Below are positions 36,748 to 45,583 of a stretch of DNA of 45,821 nucleotides, piece after piece. Made by a program: the position numbers and the translations under genes. The notes under the pieces were generated by a model, which was not told the origin of the DNA, did no database searches, and worked only from the letters and a program-made list of their open reading frames with translations. The first letter of the stretch is position 1, and every line of letters begins with the position of its first letter. Source of the DNA: Synechococcus sp. AG-683-C23 (GTDB taxonomy: Bacteria > Cyanobacteriota > Cyanobacteriia > PCC-6307 > Cyanobiaceae); contig QCVD01000020.1 in NCBI GenBank assembly GCA_003208835.1, positions 1 through 45,821 on the forward strand, read 5' to 3'.

Positions 36748-38592
36748 TTGAATCAGGAGCTTTCGTTCTATCTGCTGACCGCCTGGATGATTCCGTTGTA
36801 CGGATTCATCGCGATGCTTGTGTCACTGCCGTGGGCAGCGGGCTTGTTCCGTCGCGTAGCCCATCGGCCTGCGGCCTATCTCAATATTTTGCTCACCCTG
36901 CTGGCCTTTGCGCACGGCAGCCTGATTCTCCAAGAGGTGTTTCAGTCCGGACCTGTTGATCTCTCATATCCCTGGCTCACGGTTGCGGATCTTGAGCTGG
37001 ACATCAGCTTCAGCTTGTCGCTCACGAATCTGGTCGCCCTTGAGCTGATCACAGGGTTGAGTCTGTTTTCTCAGGTGTATTCGCTTGGATATATGGATAA
37101 GGAGTGGGCTTTGGCTCGTTTCTTTGCCCTGCTTGGCTTCTTTGAGGGGGCAATGAGTGGTGTTGTCCTCAGCGACTCGCTGTTTCAGAGCTATTTCCTC
37201 TTGGAAATGCTCACGCTCTCTACTTACTTATTGGTTGGTTTTTGGTATGCCCAGCCTTTGGTGATTACGGCTGCTCGGGATGCCTTCCTCACCAAACGTG
37301 TGGGGGATGTGCTTTTGCTCATGGGCGTTGTGGCCCTATGCAGTTTTGCCGGTGGGATGGGATTCAACGATCTCTATGCCTGGGCCGCCACCGATTCCCT
37401 GTCACCCCTTGCTGCGACCCTCTTGGGTCTTGGTTTAATTGCAGGTCCGACGGGAAAGTGTGCTCAATTCCCGATGCATCTTTGGCTGGATGAAGCGATG
37501 GAGGGGCCGAATCCCGCATCGATTTTAAGGAATTCTGTGGTGGTGACCTGTGGCGCCATCGTGTTGCTCAAGGTGATGCCCATCCTTCAGCACTCACCCG
37601 TGGCGTTGACGGTGTTGTTGGTGATCGGAAGCATCAGTGCGATTGGCGGCTCTTTGGTGGCGCTCGCGCAGGTGGATATAAAGCGAACCATGTCGTATTC
37701 CACAACGGCTCACTTGGGCTTGGTTTTCATCGCGATCGCCTTACAAATACCTGTTTTGGCGTTGCTGTTGTTGTTCTCCCATGCCGTCTCGAAAGCCCTG
37801 CTGTCCATGAGCATCGGAGGCGTGATTGCAGCCACGAACTGCCAAGACATCACTGAACTGGGTGGGCTAGGTAGCCGGATGCCAGCCACAACCACGTCGT
37901 TCCTCATCGGTGGAGCTGGCCTAGTCGGTTTCCTGCCGCTGGGGGGGTTTCTTGCTTTTGCCCAGTCGATCGAACTGTTGAGTGTGCGCTCCATTCCATT
38001 TATGGCGGTGTTTTTGATCACTAATGCTCTGACGGCCTTGGGATTGGTTCGCGTCTTCCGGCATGTGTTTTTGGGTGATGCTTTGATCAAATCCCGTCGA
38101 GCTGCAGAGGTGAACTGGCAGATGGCGCTCCCGATGGTGGCCTTGTGCGTTGTTGTTCTTCTCACTCCAGTTCTCTTAGTGCGGCTTGAATCTCTCGATG
38201 GTTTGCTGGCCTTTCCGTTATGGGCGGCTGGACTCGTCGTTGGTAGTGGCTTGATTGGACTGCTGGCAGGAGCATTGATCCCCTTGAGCAAAGCTTGGTC
38301 GCGTTCGCTGAACCCATTGCTGCGCTGGTTTCAGGATCTACTGGCCTACGACTTCTATACCGAGCGCTTTTATCGACTCACGATTGTCAACGTTGTGGCT
38401 GGTTTCTCCCAACTTGCGGCCTGGTTTGATCGCAACGTTGTTGATGGCGTCCTTCACGGCGTGGCTCGCTTCTCCGTGCAGAGTGCCGAAGGCCTCAAGC
38501 TCAGTGTGAGCGGTCAAACCCAGTCGTACGTGCTCACGGTGCTGGTGGCCATTGTTCTTTTTCTCACAGCGGTGAGTTGGTTCCTCACTTAG
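36748..38592 (+). CDS. ndhF4: NDH-1 subunit NdhF4 (CO2-uptake form)
   Basis: An antiporter-like proton-pumping subunit of the low-affinity CO2-uptake NDH-1 complex. The 614-residue protein has many membrane helices, with the family core GLGLIAGPTGKCAQFPMHLW, the PNPASILRNS block and the Lys-bearing DIKRTMSYSTTAHLGLVF. The C-terminal lateral helix region is present. Its partners ndhD4 and cupB follow immediately, which fixes it as the F4 type rather than respiratory NdhF1. TTG 36748 gives MNQELSFYLLTAWMIPLYG; an internal ATG at 36787 is the alternative. The stop is 8 bp before ndhD4. Confidence 0.92.
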   Translation: MNQELSFYLLTAWMIPLYGFIAMLVSLPWAAGLFRRVAHRPAAYLNILLTLLAFAHGSLILQEVFQSGPVDLSYPWLTVADLELDISFSLSLTNLVALELITGLSLFSQVYSLGYMDKEWALARFFALLGFFEGAMSGVVLSDSLFQSYFLLEMLTLSTYLLVGFWYAQPLVITAARDAFLTKRVGDVLLLMGVVALCSFAGGMGFNDLYAWAATDSLSPLAATLLGLGLIAGPTGKCAQFPMHLWLDEAMEGPNPASILRNSVVVTCGAIVLLKVMPILQHSPVALTVLLVIGSISAIGGSLVALAQVDIKRTMSYSTTAHLGLVFIAIALQIPVLALLLLFSHAVSKALLSMSIGGVIAATNCQDITELGGLGSRMPATTTSFLIGGAGLVGFLPLGGFLAFAQSIELLSVRSIPFMAVFLITNALTALGLVRVFRHVFLGDALIKSRRAAEVNWQMALPMVALCVVVLLTPVLLVRLESLDGLLAFPLWAAGLVVGSGLIGLLAGALIPLSKAWSRSLNPLLRWFQDLLAYDFYTERFYRLTIVNVVAGFSQLAAWFDRNVVDGVLHGVARFSVQSAEGLKLSVSGQTQSYVLTVLVAIVLFLTAVSWFLT

Positions 38593-38600
38593 TTGATCTG

Positions 38601-40091
38601 ATGCTGCTCTCGCTTCTGCTCATCATCCCTTTCACTGGTGCTCTCGGCCTACTGCTTTGGCCAACGGCTCAGAGCAGTGAACGGATTCGTATCGGCGCGA
38701 TCGTGATCTTGGCGGTGCAATGCGTTGCCAGTTTTGCTGTGTTGCTTCCCTTTGACCCCACGGATGCGGCACTTCAACTTGTGGAGAAGGTTCGCTGGGT
38801 GCATTCCATTGGCCTTGATTACGCCTTGGGCGTGGATGGCTTGTCGCTCCCACTGGTGCTGATGAATGCCGTGCTCTGCCTTGTGGCGGCAGTGGCTTCG
38901 CGATCCATCGAGAACCGGCCAAGGATTTATTTCGCACTCTTGTTGGTGATCAGTGGTGCGGTGAATGGGGCGTTTCTCTCTCAAAACTTGCTTCTCTTTT
39001 TCCTCTTCTATGAATTGGAGTTAATTCCTCTATGGCTGTTAATTGCTGTTTGGGGAGGAGCGAATCGGTCCTATGCCGCAACCAAGTTCTTGATCGTCAC
39101 GGCTGTGTCGGGAATGTTGATCCTCGGGGCGTTCCTCGGACTCGCGTTCGTCACCGGAACAATGGATTTCAGCCTGAGGCCGATCCTCAGCGGTGAGTTG
39201 GGGTTGCCAGCCCAGTTCTTGCTCATGGGAGCTCTACTGATTGGTTTTGGCATCAAAATCCCGCTGTTCCCTTTCCACACCTGGTTACCGGATGCCCACA
39301 CGGAAGCCTCCACACCGGTCTCCGTGCTTCTGGCTGGTGTTCTTCTGAAGTTGGGAACCTACGGTCTGCTGCGTTTTTGCTTGGGTTTATTCCCAGAGGC
39401 TTGGCAGCTGGCAGCCCCTTGGCTTGCAGGCTGGGCAGCTATTTCGGTGCTGTATGGATCTTTAGCGGCCATTGCTCAAACGGATATGAAACGGATGGTG
39501 GCCTACAGCTCCGTTGGCCATATGGGATATGTCCTTTTGGCAGCCGCAGCGGCGACTCCCCTTGGATTGATGGGGGCGTTATTCCAGATGATCAGTCATG
39601 GACTGATTTCAGGCGTGCTGTTTCTGTTGGTGGGTGTGGTGTATGCCCGCACGGGAACCAGGGATCTCAATGTTTTACGGGGCCTTCTCAACCCCGAACG
39701 GGGCCTACCCCTGACGGGTTCCCTCATGATCATTGGCGTGATGGCGAGTGCAGGTATTCCTGGTATGGCTGGCTTTATCTCAGAATTCCTTATTTTCCGA
39801 GGCAGTTTTCAACCGTTCCCCGTGGCCACCCTGCTCTCGATGGTGGGATCTGGCTTAACCGCGGTCTATTTCCTCTTGTTGGTGAACCGCGCCTTCTTTG
39901 GACGTCTGGCCATTGCTCCGGGTGAAGTGGTGAATCCACGCATCCTTGATCGCGTTGCCCTGCGTGAGCAGGTGCCAGCGATTGCCTTGAGCCTTGGTGT
40001 TCTGGCCCTTGGTTTGGCGCCTGAGTTGCTCTCTAACCTCAGCGAGGCCGCCACAACGGGACTGAGTCAACTCAGCGGAGGACTGTCATGA
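38601..40091 (+). CDS. ndhD4: NDH-1 subunit NdhD4 (CO2-uptake form)
   Basis: A second antiporter-like subunit, 496 residues, starting MLLSLLLIIPFTGALGLLLW. It has the Glu-bearing helix FLFYELELIPLWLLI, FHTWLPDAHTEASTPVSVLL and the Lys-bearing TDMKRMVAYSSVGHMGYVLL, all NdhD/NuoM signatures. With NdhF4 it forms the distal membrane module to which CupB attaches. ATG 38601 is preferred over TTG 38577, which would overlap ndhF4. Its stop overlaps the cupB start by four bases (ATGA). Confidence 0.94.
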   Translation: MLLSLLLIIPFTGALGLLLWPTAQSSERIRIGAIVILAVQCVASFAVLLPFDPTDAALQLVEKVRWVHSIGLDYALGVDGLSLPLVLMNAVLCLVAAVASRSIENRPRIYFALLLVISGAVNGAFLSQNLLLFFLFYELELIPLWLLIAVWGGANRSYAATKFLIVTAVSGMLILGAFLGLAFVTGTMDFSLRPILSGELGLPAQFLLMGALLIGFGIKIPLFPFHTWLPDAHTEASTPVSVLLAGVLLKLGTYGLLRFCLGLFPEAWQLAAPWLAGWAAISVLYGSLAAIAQTDMKRMVAYSSVGHMGYVLLAAAAATPLGLMGALFQMISHGLISGVLFLLVGVVYARTGTRDLNVLRGLLNPERGLPLTGSLMIIGVMASAGIPGMAGFISEFLIFRGSFQPFPVATLLSMVGSGLTAVYFLLLVNRAFFGRLAIAPGEVVNPRILDRVALREQVPAIALSLGVLALGLAPELLSNLSEAATTGLSQLSGGLS

Positions 40092-41233
40092 CCACAACTG
40101 TGAAACCACTTACAGCTCCTGTTCTTCCTGATCAAGAGGAATTAATCCAGCGCCTGTTGTCCGACACCCCTTTGTTGGTGGATACGCAAGACCATCTCGT
40201 TCAGGTGGTGAATGTGTTGGAGACCTATGGAATCGTTCTTGACGCTTACAGCAAGAACTTGGTGGATCAAGGCGAGAAGCAGTTGCTTAATCCCTTCCCC
40301 ATCTTTCGTTTTTTCCACGAGGGGTTAACGCCAAAGCGGCTCTGGGATCACCTTCTTGGTGATCGAATTAATTTCGAGTACGCCGAATATTGCCAAAAAG
40401 CGATGTTCTGGCATGGCACTGGTGGCCTCGATGCCTATCTCGATAGTGAGCCTTTTCAGGATGTTTGCCAGCGGATTATCCAGCGAAAGGCCCAGCGCGA
40501 TCCTTTGCTGGCCCTCACCAACAAGCTGTATCCAGGGTTTGCTCCGGAGTCGATTCGTTCTCTCACCACGATCTATTGCTTGGGCTTGTTCTGGCGGGTG
40601 ATGAGTGATCTCTTCGTTGATTTGGCTCGTCGCTATGCGATCAAGGAAGTCACCTGCGTCAACGATGTGGTGCATCACATCCGTGATGGTCTTGTAGCCG
40701 CTGCCGCGAACCCAATCACCTATGAGGTGGACGTGGCTGGAGAAAAAATCTGGGTGTTACCCCCGGATGCTGGGCTCACTTTTTTGGTGGATGTCGCTGT
40801 CCCCTACGTCGAAGCTGTGTTTTTCAGGGGAATGCCGTTTCTCGGCACCGTGTCGTACAACGCGCAGGCGCGCCAGATCTCACCAGATATCAGTGATTTC
40901 AAGTACGGCGCTCTCTATGCAGATCCGATTCCGAGCATGGGAGCTGGAATTCCCCCCAGTCTTTGTATGAAAGATATGTTCCGCCATTTACCTGAGGAGC
41001 TCAGCCGTTGGTACGACGACCACGGTCGTGGCCAGGTTGATGTGCACGTCCAGATCTGCGTCAGTTTTCAGAAGTCGATGTTCTGTGTCACCAATGGGGC
41101 GATTGCAGGAACCATGCCCCATTCCCTTGATACCAGCGATGCCGATGAACAAGCTGCAAATCGCGCCTATGCCGATGCCTGGTCGGGTCGATTGATGGGA
41201 TGTCAACGGGGAGCCTTGCTCGCGGCTGACTAA
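40088..41233 (+). CDS. cupB: CO2 hydration protein CupB (ChpX)
   Basis: The subunit that hydrates CO2 to bicarbonate on the NDH-1 distal module, driven by plastoquinone reduction and proton pumping. The 381-residue protein has the CupA/CupB family features PFPIFRFFHEGLTPKRLWDH, AMFWHGTGGLDAYL, LTNKLYPGFAPESIR and TNGAIAGTMPHSLDTSDADE, and no membrane helix. Pairing with the F4/D4 genes points to the low-affinity CupB type rather than the inducible CupA. Translationally coupled to ndhD4 by ATGA. The next 580 bp hold no clear gene. Confidence 0.93.
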   Translation: MTTTVKPLTAPVLPDQEELIQRLLSDTPLLVDTQDHLVQVVNVLETYGIVLDAYSKNLVDQGEKQLLNPFPIFRFFHEGLTPKRLWDHLLGDRINFEYAEYCQKAMFWHGTGGLDAYLDSEPFQDVCQRIIQRKAQRDPLLALTNKLYPGFAPESIRSLTTIYCLGLFWRVMSDLFVDLARRYAIKEVTCVNDVVHHIRDGLVAAAANPITYEVDVAGEKIWVLPPDAGLTFLVDVAVPYVEAVFFRGMPFLGTVSYNAQARQISPDISDFKYGALYADPIPSMGAGIPPSLCMKDMFRHLPEELSRWYDDHGRGQVDVHVQICVSFQKSMFCVTNGAIAGTMPHSLDTSDADEQAANRAYADAWSGRLMGCQRGALLAAD

Positions 41234-41815
41234 CGCTCTTTGGAGATGACCAAGCTGTTGTCAGCCGCCATGAGCTGCAGTGATTTTTCTACTAATCAGA
41301 TTGGATCCTGGATCTGTCCCTATGGCACACATCGGGTGATGAGTAATACAAATTTTTTTACGGTTTCTGAAACAGGCGAAGACATCGTCAGGCTTGAGCA
41401 ATTGTTCATCTCGGGATACCACGCAAGTCACTGTCATTTATGACCTAATTCAGGAGATATTAGTTTTGCTGAAAATCGATTCAACTGGATTGAAATTGAT
41501 CAGAAACGAGGATATTGGATGGGCCGACTTATCCGTGCCAATGGCACATCACTTTGGATGGTCGCGGTAGCGGCAGTTAAATCACTTATCAACAACATCC
41601 TAAATCTAGAGAAGCAGTCTTGGATGGTTCGTTCAATCTTGCGATTCCAGAATGCTTAATGGCCGGCCATATCGACAGTCGCTGCAGAGAACGGTTGAAG
41701 CAATGTGATGTATATGCCGTTTATTTTTAAAAATATTAAAAAACCTCCAAATCGTTTGAATGATCAGGAGGTTTGACAGAGATTCACTCGCAAAAGCTGA
41801 GATTTGGCCTAGAGC
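41234..41815. other. 582-bp stretch without a clear gene; possible decayed DNA
   Basis: This is where composition changes from the carbon-uptake locus to AT-rich DNA. A 67-codon frame (41240-41443) has no usable ribosome-binding site. From about 41446 to 41659 another frame is open for roughly 70 codons (GDISFAENRFNWIEIDQ..., ending LRFQNA) and could be the remnant of a lost gene or a small real one starting at ATG 41520. I recognise neither. The right end holds the terminator of the next minus-strand gene. Confidence 0.55.
41741..41774 (-). terminator. Intrinsic terminator of the histidine-phosphatase chimera gene
   Basis: AAACCTCC at 41741-41748 pairs with GGAGGTTT at 41767-41774. On the minus strand the stem is followed by TTTTAATATTTTT. 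It lies about 40 bp past the gene stop at 41816. Confidence 0.8.
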
Positions 41816-43159
41816 TCAGATGTCAGCACCGAATGCCCAATCATTAGGCTGCAATTGGGCAATGATCTCGTAGGAGTCACCTTGTGGGTCTATGACATAT
41901 GCCGTGCCCTGTGGGTCGGGATAAATGTTGGTTGTCCCTTCGAATGGATCGTCGTGGCCGACGATGATTTTGTTTCCGTTCTCCACTCCATTCGATAACA
42001 TTGGGGCAACACGATCATGGTATTTATCGAGCTGTTTGTCTGTGTAATCTTCGAAGGGAAGGAAATTTAATTTTTTGTCGACTTTGTCGACTTTGCCGAA
42101 AGCTATAGTCGCGGTGTCTTTGGCTCTGCAGTACTGGCTGGTGATGACTTTGCCAATAACGATGTCATTAGCCTCAAAGCCCGCGCCAATAGCAGCAGCT
42201 TCAGCTTTACCTTGATCGTTCAACTTGCGTTGTGTTGAACAGTCATCGAGGCTCATATCAGGATCGGCTTGATCTGCATAATCAACCTCAGTGGTTGCAT
42301 GCCTCAGATAAATCACCATGCCTCCACTCTGAAGCTTCCTTAGAAGCTTTTTATTTCCCATATTAGTGCTGAAGGAAGCATTGTTATATTCGCCTTCGCT
42401 CAACCCACCTGATTGGTCTGCAGGGTTACCAAAGACACCATCATCATTGATATCGACCGATGTCTTTTTTTCCACTTTGTAAATCCATTTATTCCCAGTG
42501 ATAACTTCACCTTTTTTTGATGCAATCCCATTTCCGTCACTAACTTCAAAGCTGATTCTTTTGAATTGACCCTCTTCATTTTTAAAAATTACATGATGAT
42601 CACCTCTATATTTAACGATTCCAGTCGTATTACCTTCCCGTGCACCGCCGGGTCTGGGGAAGTCAGGCAAATCTTTTCGGATGTCTTTACCCTTGCTCAT
42701 CCATAATGGAATGAATTTGGATGGTGTTTCATTGTTTGCTACACCATGTGGGGCTAAACCAATTTCATGGGTACCCCTTAGATAGTAAAGACCCATGCCA
42801 GAGTTATTCCGGCGGCCATTGTTGTAAATGACGGCTACAGGATTTTCAGCAGTGTCGGCAACTCCATCTTCACCATCACTTTCCGTTTTTCCACTGTCTA
42901 AGGTTTCAATATCTCGAGCCCCTATCTCTCTAGACATCATTGTCCATTCACCATTGGTTGTATTAGCTTTACTCTGGTCCCAAACGATTCCAGGTGATTT
43001 ATATATGGCTGGGTAGGCATACTTATCTCCATATGTTTCTGGAGAAAGCATATAAAAACCTTCTTCTTGAAGTGCAGCTATGCAATCCCCATCATCATAA
43101 TCACACAGAGTGATTGTTTTGTGGGTAACAGTGTTGTACAAAAGATACTCAGTTGCCAT
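41816..43159 (-). CDS. Chimera: unknown N-terminal part, tryptophan-rich/dockerin-like segment, histidine phosphatase domain
   Basis: A 447-residue protein. Residues 1-215 contain no domain I can name (MATEYLLYNTVTHKTITLCD; GLYYLRGTHEIGL). Residues about 222-245 (GNKWIYKVEKKTSVDINDDG, then VFG) match the end of the tryptophan-rich repeat seen in marine Synechococcus surface proteins, including an EF-hand-like DxNxDG loop. From 276 a histidine phosphatase domain follows: VIYLRHATTE with the phospho-acceptor His287, SQYCRAKDTATIAFG and IIVGHDDPFEG with His402. No signal peptide is visible, so export, if any, would need a non-Sec route. The region is AT-rich and the gene is divergent from the TonB receptor, suggesting a joint job in nutrient (perhaps phosphate ester) use, which is inference. 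Confidence 0.75.
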   Translation of the reverse strand: MATEYLLYNTVTHKTITLCDYDDGDCIAALQEEGFYMLSPETYGDKYAYPAIYKSPGIVWDQSKANTTNGEWTMMSREIGARDIETLDSGKTESDGEDGVADTAENPVAVIYNNGRRNNSGMGLYYLRGTHEIGLAPHGVANNETPSKFIPLWMSKGKDIRKDLPDFPRPGGAREGNTTGIVKYRGDHHVIFKNEEGQFKRISFEVSDGNGIASKKGEVITGNKWIYKVEKKTSVDINDDGVFGNPADQSGGLSEGEYNNASFSTNMGNKKLLRKLQSGGMVIYLRHATTEVDYADQADPDMSLDDCSTQRKLNDQGKAEAAAIGAGFEANDIVIGKVITSQYCRAKDTATIAFGKVDKVDKKLNFLPFEDYTDKQLDKYHDRVAPMLSNGVENGNKIIVGHDDPFEGTTNIYPDPQGTAYVIDPQGDSYEIIAQLQPNDWAFGADI

Positions 43160-43377
43160 GTTGATTTAAAAGATCAATTGGATTTTATTCGCTACTACCA
43201 ATCATGGCAGCACCAAATACTTCTTCTAAATGTTCGCAATGTTGCTTTGGACTATAATTCACTAAAGATTTCGGTCCAATCAAGCGAATTTTGCTGAATA
43301 AAATGATACATGTACTTGTAGCTTGTATATGCTAGAAATTAGTTCGGCGATAAAGTAAATAATCTCAAAACCTTTAC
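43160..43377. promoter_or_regulatory. Divergent promoter region of the chimera and TonB-receptor genes
   Basis: 218 bp, AT-rich, with no gene. A good -10 hexamer TATAAT at about 43252-43257 faces the receptor gene, but I see no well-spaced -35. I found no convincing Fur box or Pho box, so iron or phosphate control is not shown by the sequence. Confidence 0.45.
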
Positions 43378-45573
43378 GTGTCAAAATTTTATTTAAAATC
43401 TCTTTCTGCAATTTTGTTGGCTTTGATGGGTGCTCTCCCAGTCGATGCAGATGCACAAGAATCAACAGATACTATTATGAAAATCACTGTCACAGGTACT
43501 AAATCGGAATCGACAGTCAAAGATTATGCGGGTTCAATTGATGTCATCGATAAAGATGATTATGATAAATCACCAAGTGTTGATATTCGAAATCTTCTTA
43601 AGGATGTTCCGGGAGTAACAACTCGCAAAACCACTAGAAGTGGTGTTCGAGGTACTCCCGGAATTTCTGATGTGAATATAAGAGGATTAGATGGTGATAG
43701 AATACTTTTCTTGATAGATGGCGTCAGGCTGCCTGATCGATATGAATATGGAGGATATTATAATCTTGGACAATCTGATTATGTTGATTTTAGTTTTGTA
43801 AAATCAGTTGAAGTTATAAAAGGTTCCATATCTTCTTTGTATGGTTCTGACGCACTTGGGGGATTGATTTATTATCGAACATTAGAACCATACGATATTT
43901 TGCAAAAGGACTCTGACTTTAATGTGGAAATTCCATATAATTATTATTCTGAAAATGACGGCAGGACATTTTCGAATAAGATGGCAGTGAAATTGTCTGA
44001 AAAACTTTCCGCCCTTTTGATATATACAAATGAAGTCTCGGGAGCAACAAAGACAATGGCTCCATCAAGATATATTGATGACATAGAAAATTATGGAGAC
44101 AATGTAATGGTAAATTTGCAGTACGATATAAATGACGAAGCAAGTTTAAATTTAATCCTTGAAGATATTAATCGAAGCTCTCGTGTAGATGCTTCTACAG
44201 CCAATCTAGAGGCGATGTCGACGACATTCAGTAATTATAAAAAACTTGTATCTAATACTCTGACTGATCGTACAAGGCTCTCCACAAAATACAGCTACAA
44301 TTCAAATAATGATGCGAGCATCATACAAAAAGCTAGGACAACTATTTATTGGCAAGATGCAGAAACAAATGATAATTTTCGTCGATTTGTCGATACTTCT
44401 GGGCAGGCAAGTGAAGAGGATAAAATTTATAGCCTGACCAATACTCTTGTTGGACTGAACTCGGAATTTTCGAGCGACATCCTTTTATTTGATAATATTC
44501 ACACACTTTGGTACGGTTTTGATGTTTCTGAGAATGGTGCTTCAAGAATCCGCCGTACCAAAAATTTGTTGACTAACGCAACTGAAAAAGTTAAAGATAC
44601 TCCCGATACAAAAATACTTCGCACAGGATTTTATCTTCAAGATCAATTTAGTCTTGGGAAATTTGATTTGAATGCTGGATTGCGATATGATTATTATTCT
44701 CTGAATGCCGATAATGATTTAATTTATAACCCCGATCAAGAGGATTATATTTTGGCCATTGATCAATCCTATCAAGTGCTCACACCTAAATTCACAGTCA
44801 GCTTTCGGCCTTCCGATGATTCAAGTTTATATGCTCGATATTCTCAAGGTTTCCGTCCACCGGCTTGGTATGAGCTCAGCAGTTCATTCGCAAATTTAGA
44901 ATTTGGTTATCTAACGATTGCCAATCCAGATCTTAAGCCTGAAAAAAGTCATGATTTTGAAATTGGTTATAAGATAAACGGCAATAATTTTGCGGGAACA
45001 ATTGCAACTTATTATAATAGGTACTCAGATTTTATGGACGCCTTTAGTCCTGCTGGAAAAAATAAAGATGGCTATGATGTATTTCAAACTCAAAATGTAT
45101 CTGATGCTGAAATATATGGAGTCGAATTTGCTGGAATTTACTTTTTTGGCCCTAAACAAGAGGGGTTTCATGTCGGAAATGTTTTCGCATGGTCAGAAGG
45201 CAATGATCTGACAGATGGCATTCCTCTTGAAACGATTGTTCCAGTAACCAATCGTTTATCTTTTGGCTATAAGGGATCTACTGATCGATGGCTTATCTCT
45301 GCAGGTATGGTTTATGCAGGCAGGCAACGTTTAGGTTCTGACTATCAAGATTCTGTTCCATACTATGTACCATCGACCTCACTAGTTTTTAATTTAGAGG
45401 CTTATTGGCGTATAAATAAATCAGTAAGCTTAAATGCATCAATCAATAATTTAACAAATAAAACTTATTATAATTTCCAGGATGTTCGTGGTCGTGATGG
45501 AAGTAGAGGGGACATAGTTCGTTTTTCACAACCCGAACGCAATTTTCAGATTGGAGCTAAGTTTACTTTTTAA
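43378..45573 (+). CDS. TonB-dependent outer-membrane receptor
   Basis: A 731-residue outer-membrane transporter. A signal peptide ends near residue 27 (VDADAQ), then a TonB-box-like stretch (MKITVTGTKSE), a plug domain (about 45-180; DVNIRGLDGDRILFLIDGVR, VEVIKGSISSLYGSDALGG) and a 22-strand-type barrel ending in Phe (QIGAKFTF). It resembles the haemoglobin/transferrin-type receptors, with FRPP and NPDL at the places of the FRAP and NPNL boxes, but no His lies between them, so haem as ligand is not supported. GTG start at 43378. Strongly AT-rich and unlike its neighbours in codon use, hence likely acquired by transfer. A tonB gene converges on it 10 bp after its stop. Confidence 0.92.
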   Translation: MSKFYLKSLSAILLALMGALPVDADAQESTDTIMKITVTGTKSESTVKDYAGSIDVIDKDDYDKSPSVDIRNLLKDVPGVTTRKTTRSGVRGTPGISDVNIRGLDGDRILFLIDGVRLPDRYEYGGYYNLGQSDYVDFSFVKSVEVIKGSISSLYGSDALGGLIYYRTLEPYDILQKDSDFNVEIPYNYYSENDGRTFSNKMAVKLSEKLSALLIYTNEVSGATKTMAPSRYIDDIENYGDNVMVNLQYDINDEASLNLILEDINRSSRVDASTANLEAMSTTFSNYKKLVSNTLTDRTRLSTKYSYNSNNDASIIQKARTTIYWQDAETNDNFRRFVDTSGQASEEDKIYSLTNTLVGLNSEFSSDILLFDNIHTLWYGFDVSENGASRIRRTKNLLTNATEKVKDTPDTKILRTGFYLQDQFSLGKFDLNAGLRYDYYSLNADNDLIYNPDQEDYILAIDQSYQVLTPKFTVSFRPSDDSSLYARYSQGFRPPAWYELSSSFANLEFGYLTIANPDLKPEKSHDFEIGYKINGNNFAGTIATYYNRYSDFMDAFSPAGKNKDGYDVFQTQNVSDAEIYGVEFAGIYFFGPKQEGFHVGNVFAWSEGNDLTDGIPLETIVPVTNRLSFGYKGSTDRWLISAGMVYAGRQRLGSDYQDSVPYYVPSTSLVFNLEAYWRINKSVSLNASINNLTNKTYYNFQDVRGRDGSRGDIVRFSQPERNFQIGAKFTF

Positions 45574-45583
45574 TATTTGAACA

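Noticed and set aside
37710-38291. 193-codon minus-strand frame opposite ndhF4
   Set aside because: It is antisense to a clear membrane-subunit gene and lacks any domain or ribosome-binding site.
41240-41443. 67-codon frame after cupB
   Set aside because: The TTG/ATG starts lack usable ribosome-binding site spacing and the product has no recognisable feature; mentioned only under the 582-bp region.
43255-43330. Fur- or Pho-box before the TonB receptor
   Set aside because: Partial matches only; no 19-bp Fur-type dyad or paired PhoB repeats could be aligned.
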